From: Burkholderia sp. GAS332
Lineage (GTDB): Bacteria; Pseudomonadota; Gammaproteobacteria; Burkholderiales; Burkholderiaceae
Length of the DNA: 64,000 bases
Assembly: GCA_900142905.1 (NCBI GenBank)
Contig: FSRV01000002.1
Location: forward strand, 1,674,001-1,738,000
Direction: 5' to 3'
Below the pieces are notes generated by a model, which worked only from the letters and a program-made list of their open reading frames with translations, ran no database searches and was not told the DNA's origin. A program made the translations under genes and the position numbers. Positions 54,881 to 62,816 of this stretch are shown one piece after another (position 1 is the stretch's first letter; each line of letters opens with the position of its first letter).

Positions 54881-55879
54881 ATGAAAAAGACCTCCCCTAC
54901 GATCCGCGATGTCGCGGCCGCCGCTGGTGTTTCCGTCGCCACCGTGTCGAAGTACACGAATGGCTCGCAACGCTTTTCTGCGCCGGTCGAGGCCAAACTC
55001 AAGAGCGCCATCGAAACACTTGGCTATCGCTCGAATCCGCTGGCGCGCTCGATGATTACCGGCGAGACGCGCACCATCGGCCTCGCGATCCTCGACATCC
55101 GCAACCCGCACTTCACGAACATCGTGAAGGGTGCGAACCGGATCGCGCTGCAGAACGACTACACGCTGCTGCTCGTCGATACGGAGGAAAGTCAGGAACG
55201 CGAGCGGACGCTGATTGAAGCGCTCGCACAACGGGTCGACGGCATGATCGTGAGTTCCCGGATGCCCGATGACTCGGTGCAGTGGATGCTTGAGTTGCAC
55301 AAGCCCGTGGTGCTGTTCGGTCGCAGCTCGATTTTCCCGATCCCGAGCGTCGGCACTGACGGTTATCTCGCCGCCTACATGCTGACGCGCCATCTGCTGA
55401 ATCAGGGTCACCGGCGCTTCGCCTATCTCGGCTTCGAGCAGTCGCGCTGGAATAGCGAGCGGATTCGCGGGGTGCAGGCGTGCCTCGAGGAACAGGGCTT
55501 GAGCGCGACCGTGTACGACGCAGCGGCGCCCTCGCCGCAAGCCGGTGAGCGCGCCTGCTCGGCCATCATGCTAGGACCGAATCGCCCCGACGCGGTGGTC
55601 TGCTACAACGACCTGATCGCGCTCGGCTTCATGAAGGAAGCACGCGCACTTGGGTTCGCGCTGCCGCAGGACGTGTCGATAGCCGGTTTCGACAACGTGT
55701 CCTACGGCGAATACGCCTCCCCCGCGCTCACCACGGTCGATCTGCAAAGCGAAAGGATGGGCGAACTGGCGATGCTCAAACTGATCGACGCACTCGCCGG
55801 TAAAAGCGACAGCGAATACTCGTTACTCGAACCACGCCTTGTTGTGCGCGAATCCACGCCGCGCCGCGAAGCAAGCTGA
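54881..55879 (+). CDS. LacI-family transcriptional regulator
   Basis: The 332-residue protein has the LacI helix-turn-helix TIRDVAAAAGVSVATVSKYT at residues 7-26, the hinge helix region NPLARSM and a periplasmic-binding-like effector domain (IGLAILDIRNPHFTNIVKGA; ending VDLQSERMGELAMLKLID). It is expected to repress the surrounding sugar-acid genes until a sugar or sugar-acid inducer appears. I chose ATG 54881 because the helix-turn-helix begins there; an upstream in-frame ATG at 54785 reads through the operator. GGAAAACGTTTTCC-like sites recur before other genes to 62.7 kb. Confidence 0.88.
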   Translation: MKKTSPTIRDVAAAAGVSVATVSKYTNGSQRFSAPVEAKLKSAIETLGYRSNPLARSMITGETRTIGLAILDIRNPHFTNIVKGANRIALQNDYTLLLVDTEESQERERTLIEALAQRVDGMIVSSRMPDDSVQWMLELHKPVVLFGRSSIFPIPSVGTDGYLAAYMLTRHLLNQGHRRFAYLGFEQSRWNSERIRGVQACLEEQGLSATVYDAAAPSPQAGERACSAIMLGPNRPDAVVCYNDLIALGFMKEARALGFALPQDVSIAGFDNVSYGEYASPALTTVDLQSERMGELAMLKLIDALAGKSDSEYSLLEPRLVVRESTPRREAS

Positions 55880-55923
55880 ACGCTCCACATCGCGTCGAAT
55901 CATCCCGTCGCGCGAGAAATCCT

Positions 55924-56844
55924 ATGCCAATGCCTTCGCATGATGAAGCCGGATCGCGGACGCCATGCCGGTCGACAAGCCCGGTGGTCAGGCTCGCAAG
56001 CGGCCCCATTGAAGCCGAACTGTATCCGGCACTCGGCGCCCGTATCGGGCGCCTGCGCTACCTTGGCGAGGCGGAACCGTTCGACTATCTTGCACCGCTT
56101 GAAGTCGCCAACTTCAATCCCTCAAGCTGGCCGAGAGCCGGCTGCTTCACGATGCTGCCGTACACCAACAAGTTTCACGGCAACACGCTGAAATGGGGCA
56201 ATGAGGCCATACGCGTCGCCAGTCCCGACGCACCCGCCTTCCTGCATGGCTGGGGACTGCGACAGGCGTGGTCGGTCGTGGAAGCGTCGAGCACGCATTG
56301 CACGATGGCGTTTTGTGCCGCGGCAACCGATGCATGGCCCTGGGCATACCGATCGGAACTGCGCGTGAGCGTGGATGCTGCCGGCATGGATCTCGCGCTG
56401 ACCGTATTCAACGAGTCAGCCCGGCCCATGCCAATCGGCATGGGCTTTCATCCGTATTTTTCGCTCGACAGCGGCATCGAGGCAAGCGTGAACGCGAGCG
56501 CGCGCTGGCTGGCGGATGCGACAAGCGCGGGGCTGCCTGCCGTTCGCGAGGCACTCGACACGCCATTGCGACTGAGTCTGCAAAACGGCGCGTTGCCCGA
56601 GGACACACTGACGTGGTTCTGCGAGACGCCGCGCGCTGAAGCCGAGATCCGTTACCCGAACGCCGGTCGACGGATAAGCTTGTCGTGCAGCGAGGCGCAG
56701 TATCTGGTCGTTCACTACCGGGCGGGTGAGCGATTTTTGTGCCTTGAACCGTGCACACATCAGGCGGGAGGGCTCGACACGCTGACCCATGCGGCACTAC
56801 CTGACCAATCGGTCTCGCTGTCGATGCGATTGCAGCTTGCATAG
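55924..56844 (+). CDS. Aldose 1-epimerase family protein
   Basis: The 306-residue protein has the galactose-mutarotase fold: LASGPIEAELYPALGARIGR, the sugar-binding RAGCFTMLPYTNKFHGN near 75, the catalytic His in HGWGLRQAWSV near 105, and GMGFHPYFSLDSG near 170. The C-terminal catalytic Glu is in CLEPCTHQAGG. It would interconvert anomers of a sugar or uronate. It follows the LacI gene by 44 bases on the same strand and precedes a convergent sugar isomerase gene. Confidence 0.82.
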   Translation: MPMPSHDEAGSRTPCRSTSPVVRLASGPIEAELYPALGARIGRLRYLGEAEPFDYLAPLEVANFNPSSWPRAGCFTMLPYTNKFHGNTLKWGNEAIRVASPDAPAFLHGWGLRQAWSVVEASSTHCTMAFCAAATDAWPWAYRSELRVSVDAAGMDLALTVFNESARPMPIGMGFHPYFSLDSGIEASVNASARWLADATSAGLPAVREALDTPLRLSLQNGALPEDTLTWFCETPRAEAEIRYPNAGRRISLSCSEAQYLVVHYRAGERFLCLEPCTHQAGGLDTLTHAALPDQSVSLSMRLQLA

Positions 56845-56876
56845 CGTGGCGGCCACCCTGTGCCGCTACGGTAGAC

Positions 56877-57704
56877 TCACCACCACGATCGCTCGCGCGC
56901 AGCGGAGAGTGCAGCGTCAAGCTGCGGCAACTCGGGATGCCAATGCCGCTCCCATTCCAGACTCAATACCCCGTCGTACCCGTCAGCGCGCAGCGCGGAA
57001 AGCAGCGCAGACATTGGAAATTCTCCTTCCCCCGGCAGGACATACGCATACCCGGCGGGCTTTTGTGCACTGGCGACGCTATCCTTGACGTGGATATGCC
57101 TCACGTTATCGCGCACGATGGCCCAGGTGCGGACGGGATCCGCACCGCCCTTGCGCCAGGTGTGATGGGCATCCCACAGCACCTCGCACTCCACATCATC
57201 GTCCAGAAACCGGAGGAGGTTCTCTTCGATCGCAAACGCGTCGTGGGTCTCGATGGCGATATCGACTTTCCAGCCGTTGTCGGCACGTAGTTCCTGCCAC
57301 CAGCGCAGCGTGGACCGTGCAGATTCGATTTCGTCGACGCTGCCGCGGATTCCACCGTCGAACACGCGCAACGTCGACGCGCCGCAGGCTTCCGCCCAAG
57401 GGACATACCTGAGAAATGCCTCACGGCTTTCAGCCGTATTGCCAATCAGCCGCAATGAGGTACCGAGGCTCACAATTCGGACGGACGTCGAGTGCATCAG
57501 ATCCGCGAGTTTTTCCGGCACGGCATGGCGCGCAGCGAAGTAGCCAGGCAAATCCACCATTCCGCCCAGCGTCCGCAGCTCTACGCAGGGTATGTCATGG
57601 CGTTGCGCGATCGCCATGACCTCCTGCAACTCATTCTCCCCGCAGCCAAGCGACGAGAAGGCCCGCTTGAATTTAAAATCATCTGAACGTGCAAGATATG
57701 ACAA
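56877..57704 (-). CDS. TIM-barrel sugar phosphate isomerase/epimerase
   Basis: The 275-residue AP-endonuclease-2/xylose-isomerase-like protein has the expected metal-site residues: Glu in VDIAIETHDAF near 148, Asp in VLWDAHHTW near 178, His in HIHVKDS near 205 and Glu in LSLEWERHWHPEL near 248. It probably isomerises or epimerises a keto sugar. The start is TTG at 57704 with GAGGAG placed six bases away. No standard ATG exists at the conserved N-terminus. It is convergent with the aldose epimerase. Confidence 0.75.
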   Translation of the reverse strand: MSYLARSDDFKFKRAFSSLGCGENELQEVMAIAQRHDIPCVELRTLGGMVDLPGYFAARHAVPEKLADLMHSTSVRIVSLGTSLRLIGNTAESREAFLRYVPWAEACGASTLRVFDGGIRGSVDEIESARSTLRWWQELRADNGWKVDIAIETHDAFAIEENLLRFLDDDVECEVLWDAHHTWRKGGADPVRTWAIVRDNVRHIHVKDSVASAQKPAGYAYVLPGEGEFPMSALLSALRADGYDGVLSLEWERHWHPELPQLDAALSAARERSWW

Positions 57705-57785
57705 ATCCCTCTCCTCTCGATGTGCGGGCTCTCAATAAGCACAAATAACAAGGATGATGTGCCGCGATGAAAACCTTATTGCAGG

Positions 57786-57853
57786 AAAGCTTCGGAAGGA
57801 AAAAATCCATGTACCAAACAATAAAATGTGATTGATCCTTGCTCCGAAGCTTT
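57786..57853. other. Long-loop inverted repeat in the gap after the porin
   Basis: AAAGCTTCGGA (57786-57796) and TCCGAAGCTTT (57843-57853) are perfect 11-base inverted arms separated by 46 AT-rich bases. The element lies between the TTG-start isomerase and the 3' end of the porin. It may be part of the porin's terminator or a small mobile remnant. Confidence 0.45.
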
Positions 57854-57878
57854 ACAAAACTATGTCAATGTCGACACA

Positions 57879-59075
57879 TTAAAACGTATGCTGGATTGCA
57901 GCCACAAAAGTGAACTGATTGCGCCCGGATGACGGCGTGCTATTTTGCCCGTCACCAACGCTCGCCACTGCATTTTCAATGACAGGTGCTGAAGGCACCC
58001 CAGAAGTCGGCGGCGCATACAAGGTTTGCCCGCTAGCCCGTTGATAGGCCTGGAGAAAATAAACTCTCGTGCGCACCGAGAGTGAATAGATTTCCCCGAA
58101 TGTAATCTGCTTGTAGCTGGCGGAATCTGTCACACCGTTGGACTCGCTGGCATGCGTATAAGCATACCCCGCGCCCAGCGTCAGAGCCGTGCTCGCTCTA
58201 TAAGCGGTGAACACAGCTGCAGTATTGAATATCGCCTTGTCAGCAAACAATGAATATTGGCCTGGTGCGTAAGCCACATTGGATCCGCTCACGCCAACCA
58301 TCAGCTTGCCGACCGTGTAGCGAGCTGAAGCACCGATGATCCGCACACTTTCTGCGGTGAGATATCCGCCGTTAATCGCGCTGGTGGCAAAATTGCCCAG
58401 CGTTGGGCTTGTCACCAGATTTTTCCCGCCGTTATTCAATTTATTGAAGCCGATCGCGCCTTCAAATGGGCCGTTGCCGTACTGCAAGGCAGCACCGTAG
58501 ACGCTATCCGATGCTATGTCTCCCGCGACACCGCCAAACGCATACATCGCACTGGCCTGAAGACCTTTTATGATGGGCGATTTATACATAACAGAGTTAT
58601 TGATTCTAAGCCCCGTATCCTCGCCGTCGATATCGCCTGGATGCGCACCCGCCCAACCAGTGAGTGTGCTACCGCCTCCCAGTCCGGATAATGCACCCAC
58701 CGTAAAAAAGTAAGGCGTGTATTGGCGGCCTGCGGTGAGGGTACCGTAAGTATCATTCGTCACACCCACAAATGCCTGACGATTGAACATGTATCCGGTT
58801 GCACCTTGCGCACCCGTCAGGCTATTGAAGCCGCCTTCCAATGTAAAAATCGTGCGGGTTCCGCCGCCCAGATCTTCAGTTCCCGTAAATCCAAACCGGT
58901 CGCCATTTTTAACGCCTTGCACCAACGACAGATTGGAGTGTCCGCCTTGATTGCTGACGTAGCCAATACCCGTATCAATCAATCCATACATGGTGACACT
59001 TGACTGAGCCATTGCACCCGACGAAATCATACCGGCAGCGCACAACCCAAGGCTCCCAATAGCCTTTAGCTTCAT
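57879..59075 (-). CDS. Outer-membrane porin, Gram-negative porin family
   Basis: The 398-residue porin has a signal peptide (LKAIGSLGLCAAGMISSGAM) and the start of the barrel SSVTMYGLIDTGIGYVSNQG. The L3-type region is followed by a C-terminal FVAAIQHTF, which ends in Phe. Codon use is slightly less GC-rich than in the neighbouring metabolic genes. A LacI-type operator lies 53-66 bases upstream of the ATG, so it should belong to the sugar-acid regulon and provide passage of the substrate across the outer membrane. Confidence 0.88.
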   Translation of the reverse strand: MKLKAIGSLGLCAAGMISSGAMAQSSVTMYGLIDTGIGYVSNQGGHSNLSLVQGVKNGDRFGFTGTEDLGGGTRTIFTLEGGFNSLTGAQGATGYMFNRQAFVGVTNDTYGTLTAGRQYTPYFFTVGALSGLGGGSTLTGWAGAHPGDIDGEDTGLRINNSVMYKSPIIKGLQASAMYAFGGVAGDIASDSVYGAALQYGNGPFEGAIGFNKLNNGGKNLVTSPTLGNFATSAINGGYLTAESVRIIGASARYTVGKLMVGVSGSNVAYAPGQYSLFADKAIFNTAAVFTAYRASTALTLGAGYAYTHASESNGVTDSASYKQITFGEIYSLSVRTRVYFLQAYQRASGQTLYAPPTSGVPSAPVIENAVASVGDGQNSTPSSGRNQFTFVAAIQHTF

Positions 59076-59127
59076 AGCCTTCTTCCTTATTAGACTCTAA
59101 AAGATTCAACGACGGGTTACGTTTGAG

Positions 59128-59141
59128 TAAAACGTTTTCCT
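59128..59141. promoter_or_regulatory. LacI-type operator before the porin
   Basis: GTAAAACGTTTTCC is an operator-like near-palindrome upstream of the minus-strand porin. It is the same word as at the lyase/lacI and aldarate sites. It lies in the 157-base gap between the porin start and the MFS stop. Confidence 0.7.
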
Positions 59142-59232
59142 TTTTGCTCGAAATTGCGGCGGCGAATTACGATGCCGCCACAGCAGTCACTGAGGCCCAG
59201 GCTTGGCGCCTGGCGGGCTCACGGTTTCAGGA

Positions 59233-60528
59233 TCAGGTACTCATCGCTGGCGGCGCGTTCGGGTGCAGGACCGCGGGCGCCGGCTTGACCAGTGTCCACA
59301 GCAACGTAGCGCCGATCAGGTCGCCGATGCCAAGTGCAACGAAGAACGGTGTGTACCCCACCCGGCTCACGAGCCAGCCCATCGTCATCGTGAAAGAGAA
59401 ATTGCCAAGCCCTGCGACGAATGCCGCCAAGCCCGTGACCGTGCCGACCTCCCGGCGCGGAAACAGGTCCGCCGACATCGAGATCACCGTGATAGACAGC
59501 GTCTGGTGTGCGAAGCCACCGAGACACATCAGGAATATCGCCATCGCCGGGCTGCTCACCACCCCGACGCCAGCCATCCCAATCATCAGCACCGCAGCCA
59601 TCGTGAACACGATTCGCTTGCCATTGACGATCGGCGTTCCAAAGCGGCGATTCAACCATGCCGATAACGGCCCCCCTACCATGCAACCAAGATCGGCGGC
59701 CACGAACGGCAACCACGCCGTCAGGGCGATCGCCTTCAGATCGAAGCCACGTGCCTGATACAGATAGAGCGGCATCCAGTAGCCCAGCGTGCCCCACACC
59801 GGGTCCGCGAAAAAGCGGGGCATGGCGATACCCCAGAAATTCCGGTCCTTCAGGATATCGAGCAGCGATGGCTTGGGCTCCTCGCTCGGGCGCAACGCCA
59901 ACTCCTCCCCTCCCCCGATATACACCGACTCCTCCTTCGTCAACGCCGGGTGCCGGCTCGGATGCCGGTAGAGCACCATCCACAGCATCGACCAGGCAAG
60001 ACCGAGACCGCCAACGATCAGGAACGCTGCCTGCCAGCTATAGTGGAGGATCGACCACGCGATCAACGGCGGCGCAAGGATGGCGCCGGTCGACGTCCCG
60101 AGATTGAACACACCCGCCGCTGTGCCGCGCTCGTGCGACGGAAACCAGTAAGCTGCCGCACGCATGCCACCAGGGATGAACGATGCTTCTACAAGACCGA
60201 GCATGCCGCGCAGCACAAACAGTCCCACCCATCCGCTCGCGAAACCATGCGCCATGCAGATGAACGACCACGCGACACCGCAAATCAAAAAGCCCATCCG
60301 CAGCCCAACGCGATCCATCAGATAGCCTGTGAGCGGCGCGCCGATCGGGTACATGATCAGGAACGCGCCCGTAATCCACCCGTATTGCTGGGTGCCGATA
60401 TGCAGCTGCGCCATTACTGTGGGCGCGGCAACGCTCAGCGAGCTGCGCGCGAGGTAGTTGGTGATCGTGCCCAACGTCAGCAGGCCGATCATCCACCAGC
60501 GCAAGCCCTTTACCTTGATTGTCATCAT
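59233..60528 (-). CDS. MFS transporter, anion:cation symporter (glucarate/galactarate-type) family
   Basis: The 431-residue protein has about twelve membrane segments and the ACS-family N-terminus (LRWWMIGLLTLGTITNYLAR), the loop GYLMDRVGLRMGF near 75 and RGMLGLVEASFIPGGMRAAA near 115. This family contains GudP, GarP and ExuT, which import glucarate, galactarate and hexuronates. Two consecutive ATGs (60528, 60525) follow GGAGAG. It lies 32 bases after the aldolase gene, so the two form an operon. Substrate specificity for aldarates is inferred from the neighbours. Confidence 0.82.
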   Translation of the reverse strand: MMTIKVKGLRWWMIGLLTLGTITNYLARSSLSVAAPTVMAQLHIGTQQYGWITGAFLIMYPIGAPLTGYLMDRVGLRMGFLICGVAWSFICMAHGFASGWVGLFVLRGMLGLVEASFIPGGMRAAAYWFPSHERGTAAGVFNLGTSTGAILAPPLIAWSILHYSWQAAFLIVGGLGLAWSMLWMVLYRHPSRHPALTKEESVYIGGGEELALRPSEEPKPSLLDILKDRNFWGIAMPRFFADPVWGTLGYWMPLYLYQARGFDLKAIALTAWLPFVAADLGCMVGGPLSAWLNRRFGTPIVNGKRIVFTMAAVLMIGMAGVGVVSSPAMAIFLMCLGGFAHQTLSITVISMSADLFPRREVGTVTGLAAFVAGLGNFSFTMTMGWLVSRVGYTPFFVALGIGDLIGATLLWTLVKPAPAVLHPNAPPAMST

Positions 60529-60560
60529 GTCTCTCTCCATTCTCATCCGCAGCGCGGCGG

Positions 60561-61325
60561 TTATTTCTGTATAGCTGCCTGTTTCAGCACCGCTTGCGCG
60601 CCGTTGCGCAGCAAGCCGATATCGGTCGCCAGCGCAACATAGTCGAAGCCGCTGCGCAGATACTCGGCCGACAGCACCGGGTCCGGCATCAGGATGCCGA
60701 TCGGTTTGCCGCACTGGCGCGCACGAGCAAACGCATCACGGATCGCGGCCTGTACTTCGGGATGCCGAAAATCACCGAGATGACCGAGCGCCGCCGCCAG
60801 ATCGGACGGCCCGATGAAGAGCGCGTCGACGCCGTCCACCTCGGCGATCCGCTCCAGATTCGCAAGCGCCTTGACGGTTTCCAGCTGCACGAGCAGGCAC
60901 ACCTCGTCGTTGGCCTGCTGCAGGTAGTCACCGTCACGGCCATAGCGGTTCGCACGGGTCGCTGACGACACCCCGCGAATACCCATCGGCGGATAGCGCA
61001 CGGCCGCCGCCGCGCGAAGCGCGTCCTCCGGCGTGTCGACCATCGGCACGAGCAACGTCTGCGCACCGATGTCGAGCAGGCGCTTAATCTGGACGGTGTC
61101 GTTCGTGCTGGGCCGCACGACCGCGGACACGTCCGATTGCGCGACGCTGCGCAACTGCTCCTGCACCATCGGCACCTCATTGGCCGCGTGCTCGGTGTCA
61201 AGGAGAATCCAGTCGTATTCGGACTGGGTCAGAACTTCGACGACATTGCTCGACGCGAGCATGCTCCAGATGCCGAGTTGCTGCTTGCGGGCCAGCAATT
61301 GCGCCTTGAACCGGTTGCGCTGCAT
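60561..61325 (-). CDS. HpcH/HpaI-family aldolase (2-dehydro-3-deoxyglucarate-aldolase-like)
   Basis: The 254-residue protein is a class II pyruvate aldolase. Family segments are SEYDWILLDTEHAANEVPMV near 35-55, a metal-site Glu in VQLETVKALANLERIAEV near 145 and GPSDLAAALGHLGD near 175. GarL-type members split 5-dehydro-4-deoxyglucarate to pyruvate and tartronate semialdehyde, which would follow the glucarate-dehydratase-type gene at 62.8 kb. ATG 61325 has GGAG. It is followed by the MFS gene after 32 bases. Confidence 0.85.
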   Translation of the reverse strand: MQRNRFKAQLLARKQQLGIWSMLASSNVVEVLTQSEYDWILLDTEHAANEVPMVQEQLRSVAQSDVSAVVRPSTNDTVQIKRLLDIGAQTLLVPMVDTPEDALRAAAAVRYPPMGIRGVSSATRANRYGRDGDYLQQANDEVCLLVQLETVKALANLERIAEVDGVDALFIGPSDLAAALGHLGDFRHPEVQAAIRDAFARARQCGKPIGILMPDPVLSAEYLRSGFDYVALATDIGLLRNGAQAVLKQAAIQK

Positions 61326-61522
61326 GAAAGTCTCCTGATGTTGTTAGCAGTCTTGACGAATGCCGAAGCCTGCGCCGACCGGCGAGGCGCCCGACACCCG
61401 TGAACTGACTGAAGTAGCGACCGGATTCCTGTCGTCTCCAGTTTTTTTAATTGTTTGGCATTGACGGCATTCGGGCGACCGGCTTCGGGCGACCGGCTCA
61501 TCTCGCCTATCACACCGTCGCG

Positions 61523-62287
61523 TCATGCCGGCGTGCGGAGCTGGGCAAGCAGGCCGCCGTCCACCGGCAGTACGTGCCCGGTAATAAACGACGCGGCGTC
61601 GGATGCGAGGAACAACACGGGCAGCGCGGCTTCGTCCGGATCGCCATGGCGCGGCAGTGGCAAGCCGCGCGCCGCGGCCGGGTTCACCTCACGCACATGT
61701 GAATGGGGAATCTGCGCCGGCGCGATTGCATTGACCCGGATACCGTGGCCACCAAAATCCACCGCAAGGCAACGCGTCAGCGCATCCATCCCCCCTTTCG
61801 TCATATCGTAAATCGCGTTGTTGCGATGCGCGCGCTGCGCACCCGGCGACGACACATTGACGATCGCACCCTTATGCCCACGGGCAATCCAGTCTCGAAT
61901 CACATCGAGACTCAACGCCCACGTCGCCCGAAGATTGACGCCGACGATGCTATCGAAGTCCTCAAGGCTCGCTTCGAGCGTGGGCATTTTCGTCTGCGTC
62001 ATGCCCGCATTGTTGATCAGCAGATCCGCCCCGCCGAGGCGCGCCGCACAGGCAAGGATGTCACTCCTGTGCGTGGCATCGGCCAGATCGCCGATAACCA
62101 GCTCGCAGCGCTCGCCCAGTTGGGCCGCGAGGCCCGCCAGCGCATCTTCACGCCGACCGGTCGCGACAACATGCGCACCCGCTTGATGAAAGCGCCGGGC
62201 GATGGCCATACCGATGGCGCCGCTCGCGCCAGTCACCACCGCCACCTTGTCGCTGAAATCAAATTGCGTTTGCATAGCCGTATTCAT
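61523..62287 (-). CDS. Short-chain dehydrogenase/reductase
   Basis: The 254-residue SDR has the NAD(P) motif VVTGASGAIGMAIARRF near residue 17, NNAGMTQTKMP near 91, the catalytic Ser in VNVSSPGAQRAHRN near 145 and YDMTKGG (YxxxK) near 160. It may oxidise or reduce a sugar acid, for example gluconate or a deoxy-uronate. Context suggests it acts in the aldarate or uronate route. The start is ATG 62287 or 62275; no good Shine-Dalgarno decides. Two LacI-type sites lie 49-100 bases upstream. It is separated from the aldolase gene by 197 bases with no clear gene. Confidence 0.8.
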   Translation of the reverse strand: MNTAMQTQFDFSDKVAVVTGASGAIGMAIARRFHQAGAHVVATGRREDALAGLAAQLGERCELVIGDLADATHRSDILACAARLGGADLLINNAGMTQTKMPTLEASLEDFDSIVGVNLRATWALSLDVIRDWIARGHKGAIVNVSSPGAQRAHRNNAIYDMTKGGMDALTRCLAVDFGGHGIRVNAIAPAQIPHSHVREVNPAAARGLPLPRHGDPDEAALPVLFLASDAASFITGHVLPVDGGLLAQLRTPA

Positions 62288-62335
62288 TGAAATTCGGGAA
62301 GAGAGAGGTCACACGCTACGGGACAGCGAGGAGAT

Positions 62336-62348
62336 CAAAACGTTTTAC
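62336..62348. promoter_or_regulatory. LacI-type operator near SDR
   Basis: CAAAACGTTTTAC has the core AAAACGTTTT and lies 49-61 bases upstream of the SDR start. Confidence 0.65.
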
Positions 62349-62375
62349 TAATATCGTCAAATATCGAAGTTTAGT

Positions 62376-62387
62376 CAAACGTTTTCC
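62376..62387. promoter_or_regulatory. LacI-type operator upstream of SDR
   Basis: CAAACGTTTTCC is a slightly degenerate copy, 28 bases further from the SDR gene than the preceding one. Confidence 0.6.
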
Positions 62388-62624
62388 TTATGCAATCCGC
62401 CAGAACAAACCACGATTGACAGCATCCAATAAGTTGAATTAGGCATCGACGCACCATCAGGTTTTCACGCCTAAAATTGTGAAATTATCACCCTATACAT
62501 CGAAATATTCGACAAAATTTGGTGAAAAATGAGCTTTACACGCGCCAGAGCTCAGCCTACGTTCCAATCGGGCGGCGCATCAAAATCCCGAGCTTGCTTG
62601 CCAACGGCGTTTGTGTAAAATTCA

Positions 62625-62638
62625 GGAAAACGTTATTT
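62625..62638. promoter_or_regulatory. LacI-type operator upstream of the aldarate dehydratase
   Basis: GGAAAACGTTATTT resembles the operator preceding the LacI-family gene itself (GGAAAACGTTATCC). Confidence 0.6.
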
Positions 62639-62649
62639 CACCATGTCAG

Positions 62650-62663
62650 CGATAACGTTTTCC
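62650..62663. promoter_or_regulatory. LacI-type operator upstream of the aldarate dehydratase (second)
   Basis: CGATAACGTTTTCC is centred 25 bp after the preceding site, so the two could bind repressor cooperatively. It lies about 154 bases before the dehydratase ATG. Confidence 0.6.
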
Positions 62664-62816
62664 TCTCTGAGCAAAGTATCTGGCACGCGGTGTAATACCG
62701 CCGCGGCAGCCAGTCTGTCCGTCAGCATCGCGCCGGCGAGCGTCACCGGCGCAAGCCGCATCAATCCGACAGCGCGTCCCGAGGCCGCGCCACACCACCT
62801 GAAAGGGAGCTAGCAG

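Larger units (their letters stand above)
62288..62816. promoter_or_regulatory. Divergent 529-base control region, SDR and aldarate dehydratase
   Basis: I see no gene in this gap, which is markedly AT-richer than the surrounding coding DNA between about 62340 and 62560. It carries four LacI-type sites, listed separately, two near each gene. The part from 62700 to 62800 would form an untranslated leader for the dehydratase gene. I found no recognisable riboswitch. Confidence 0.6.
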
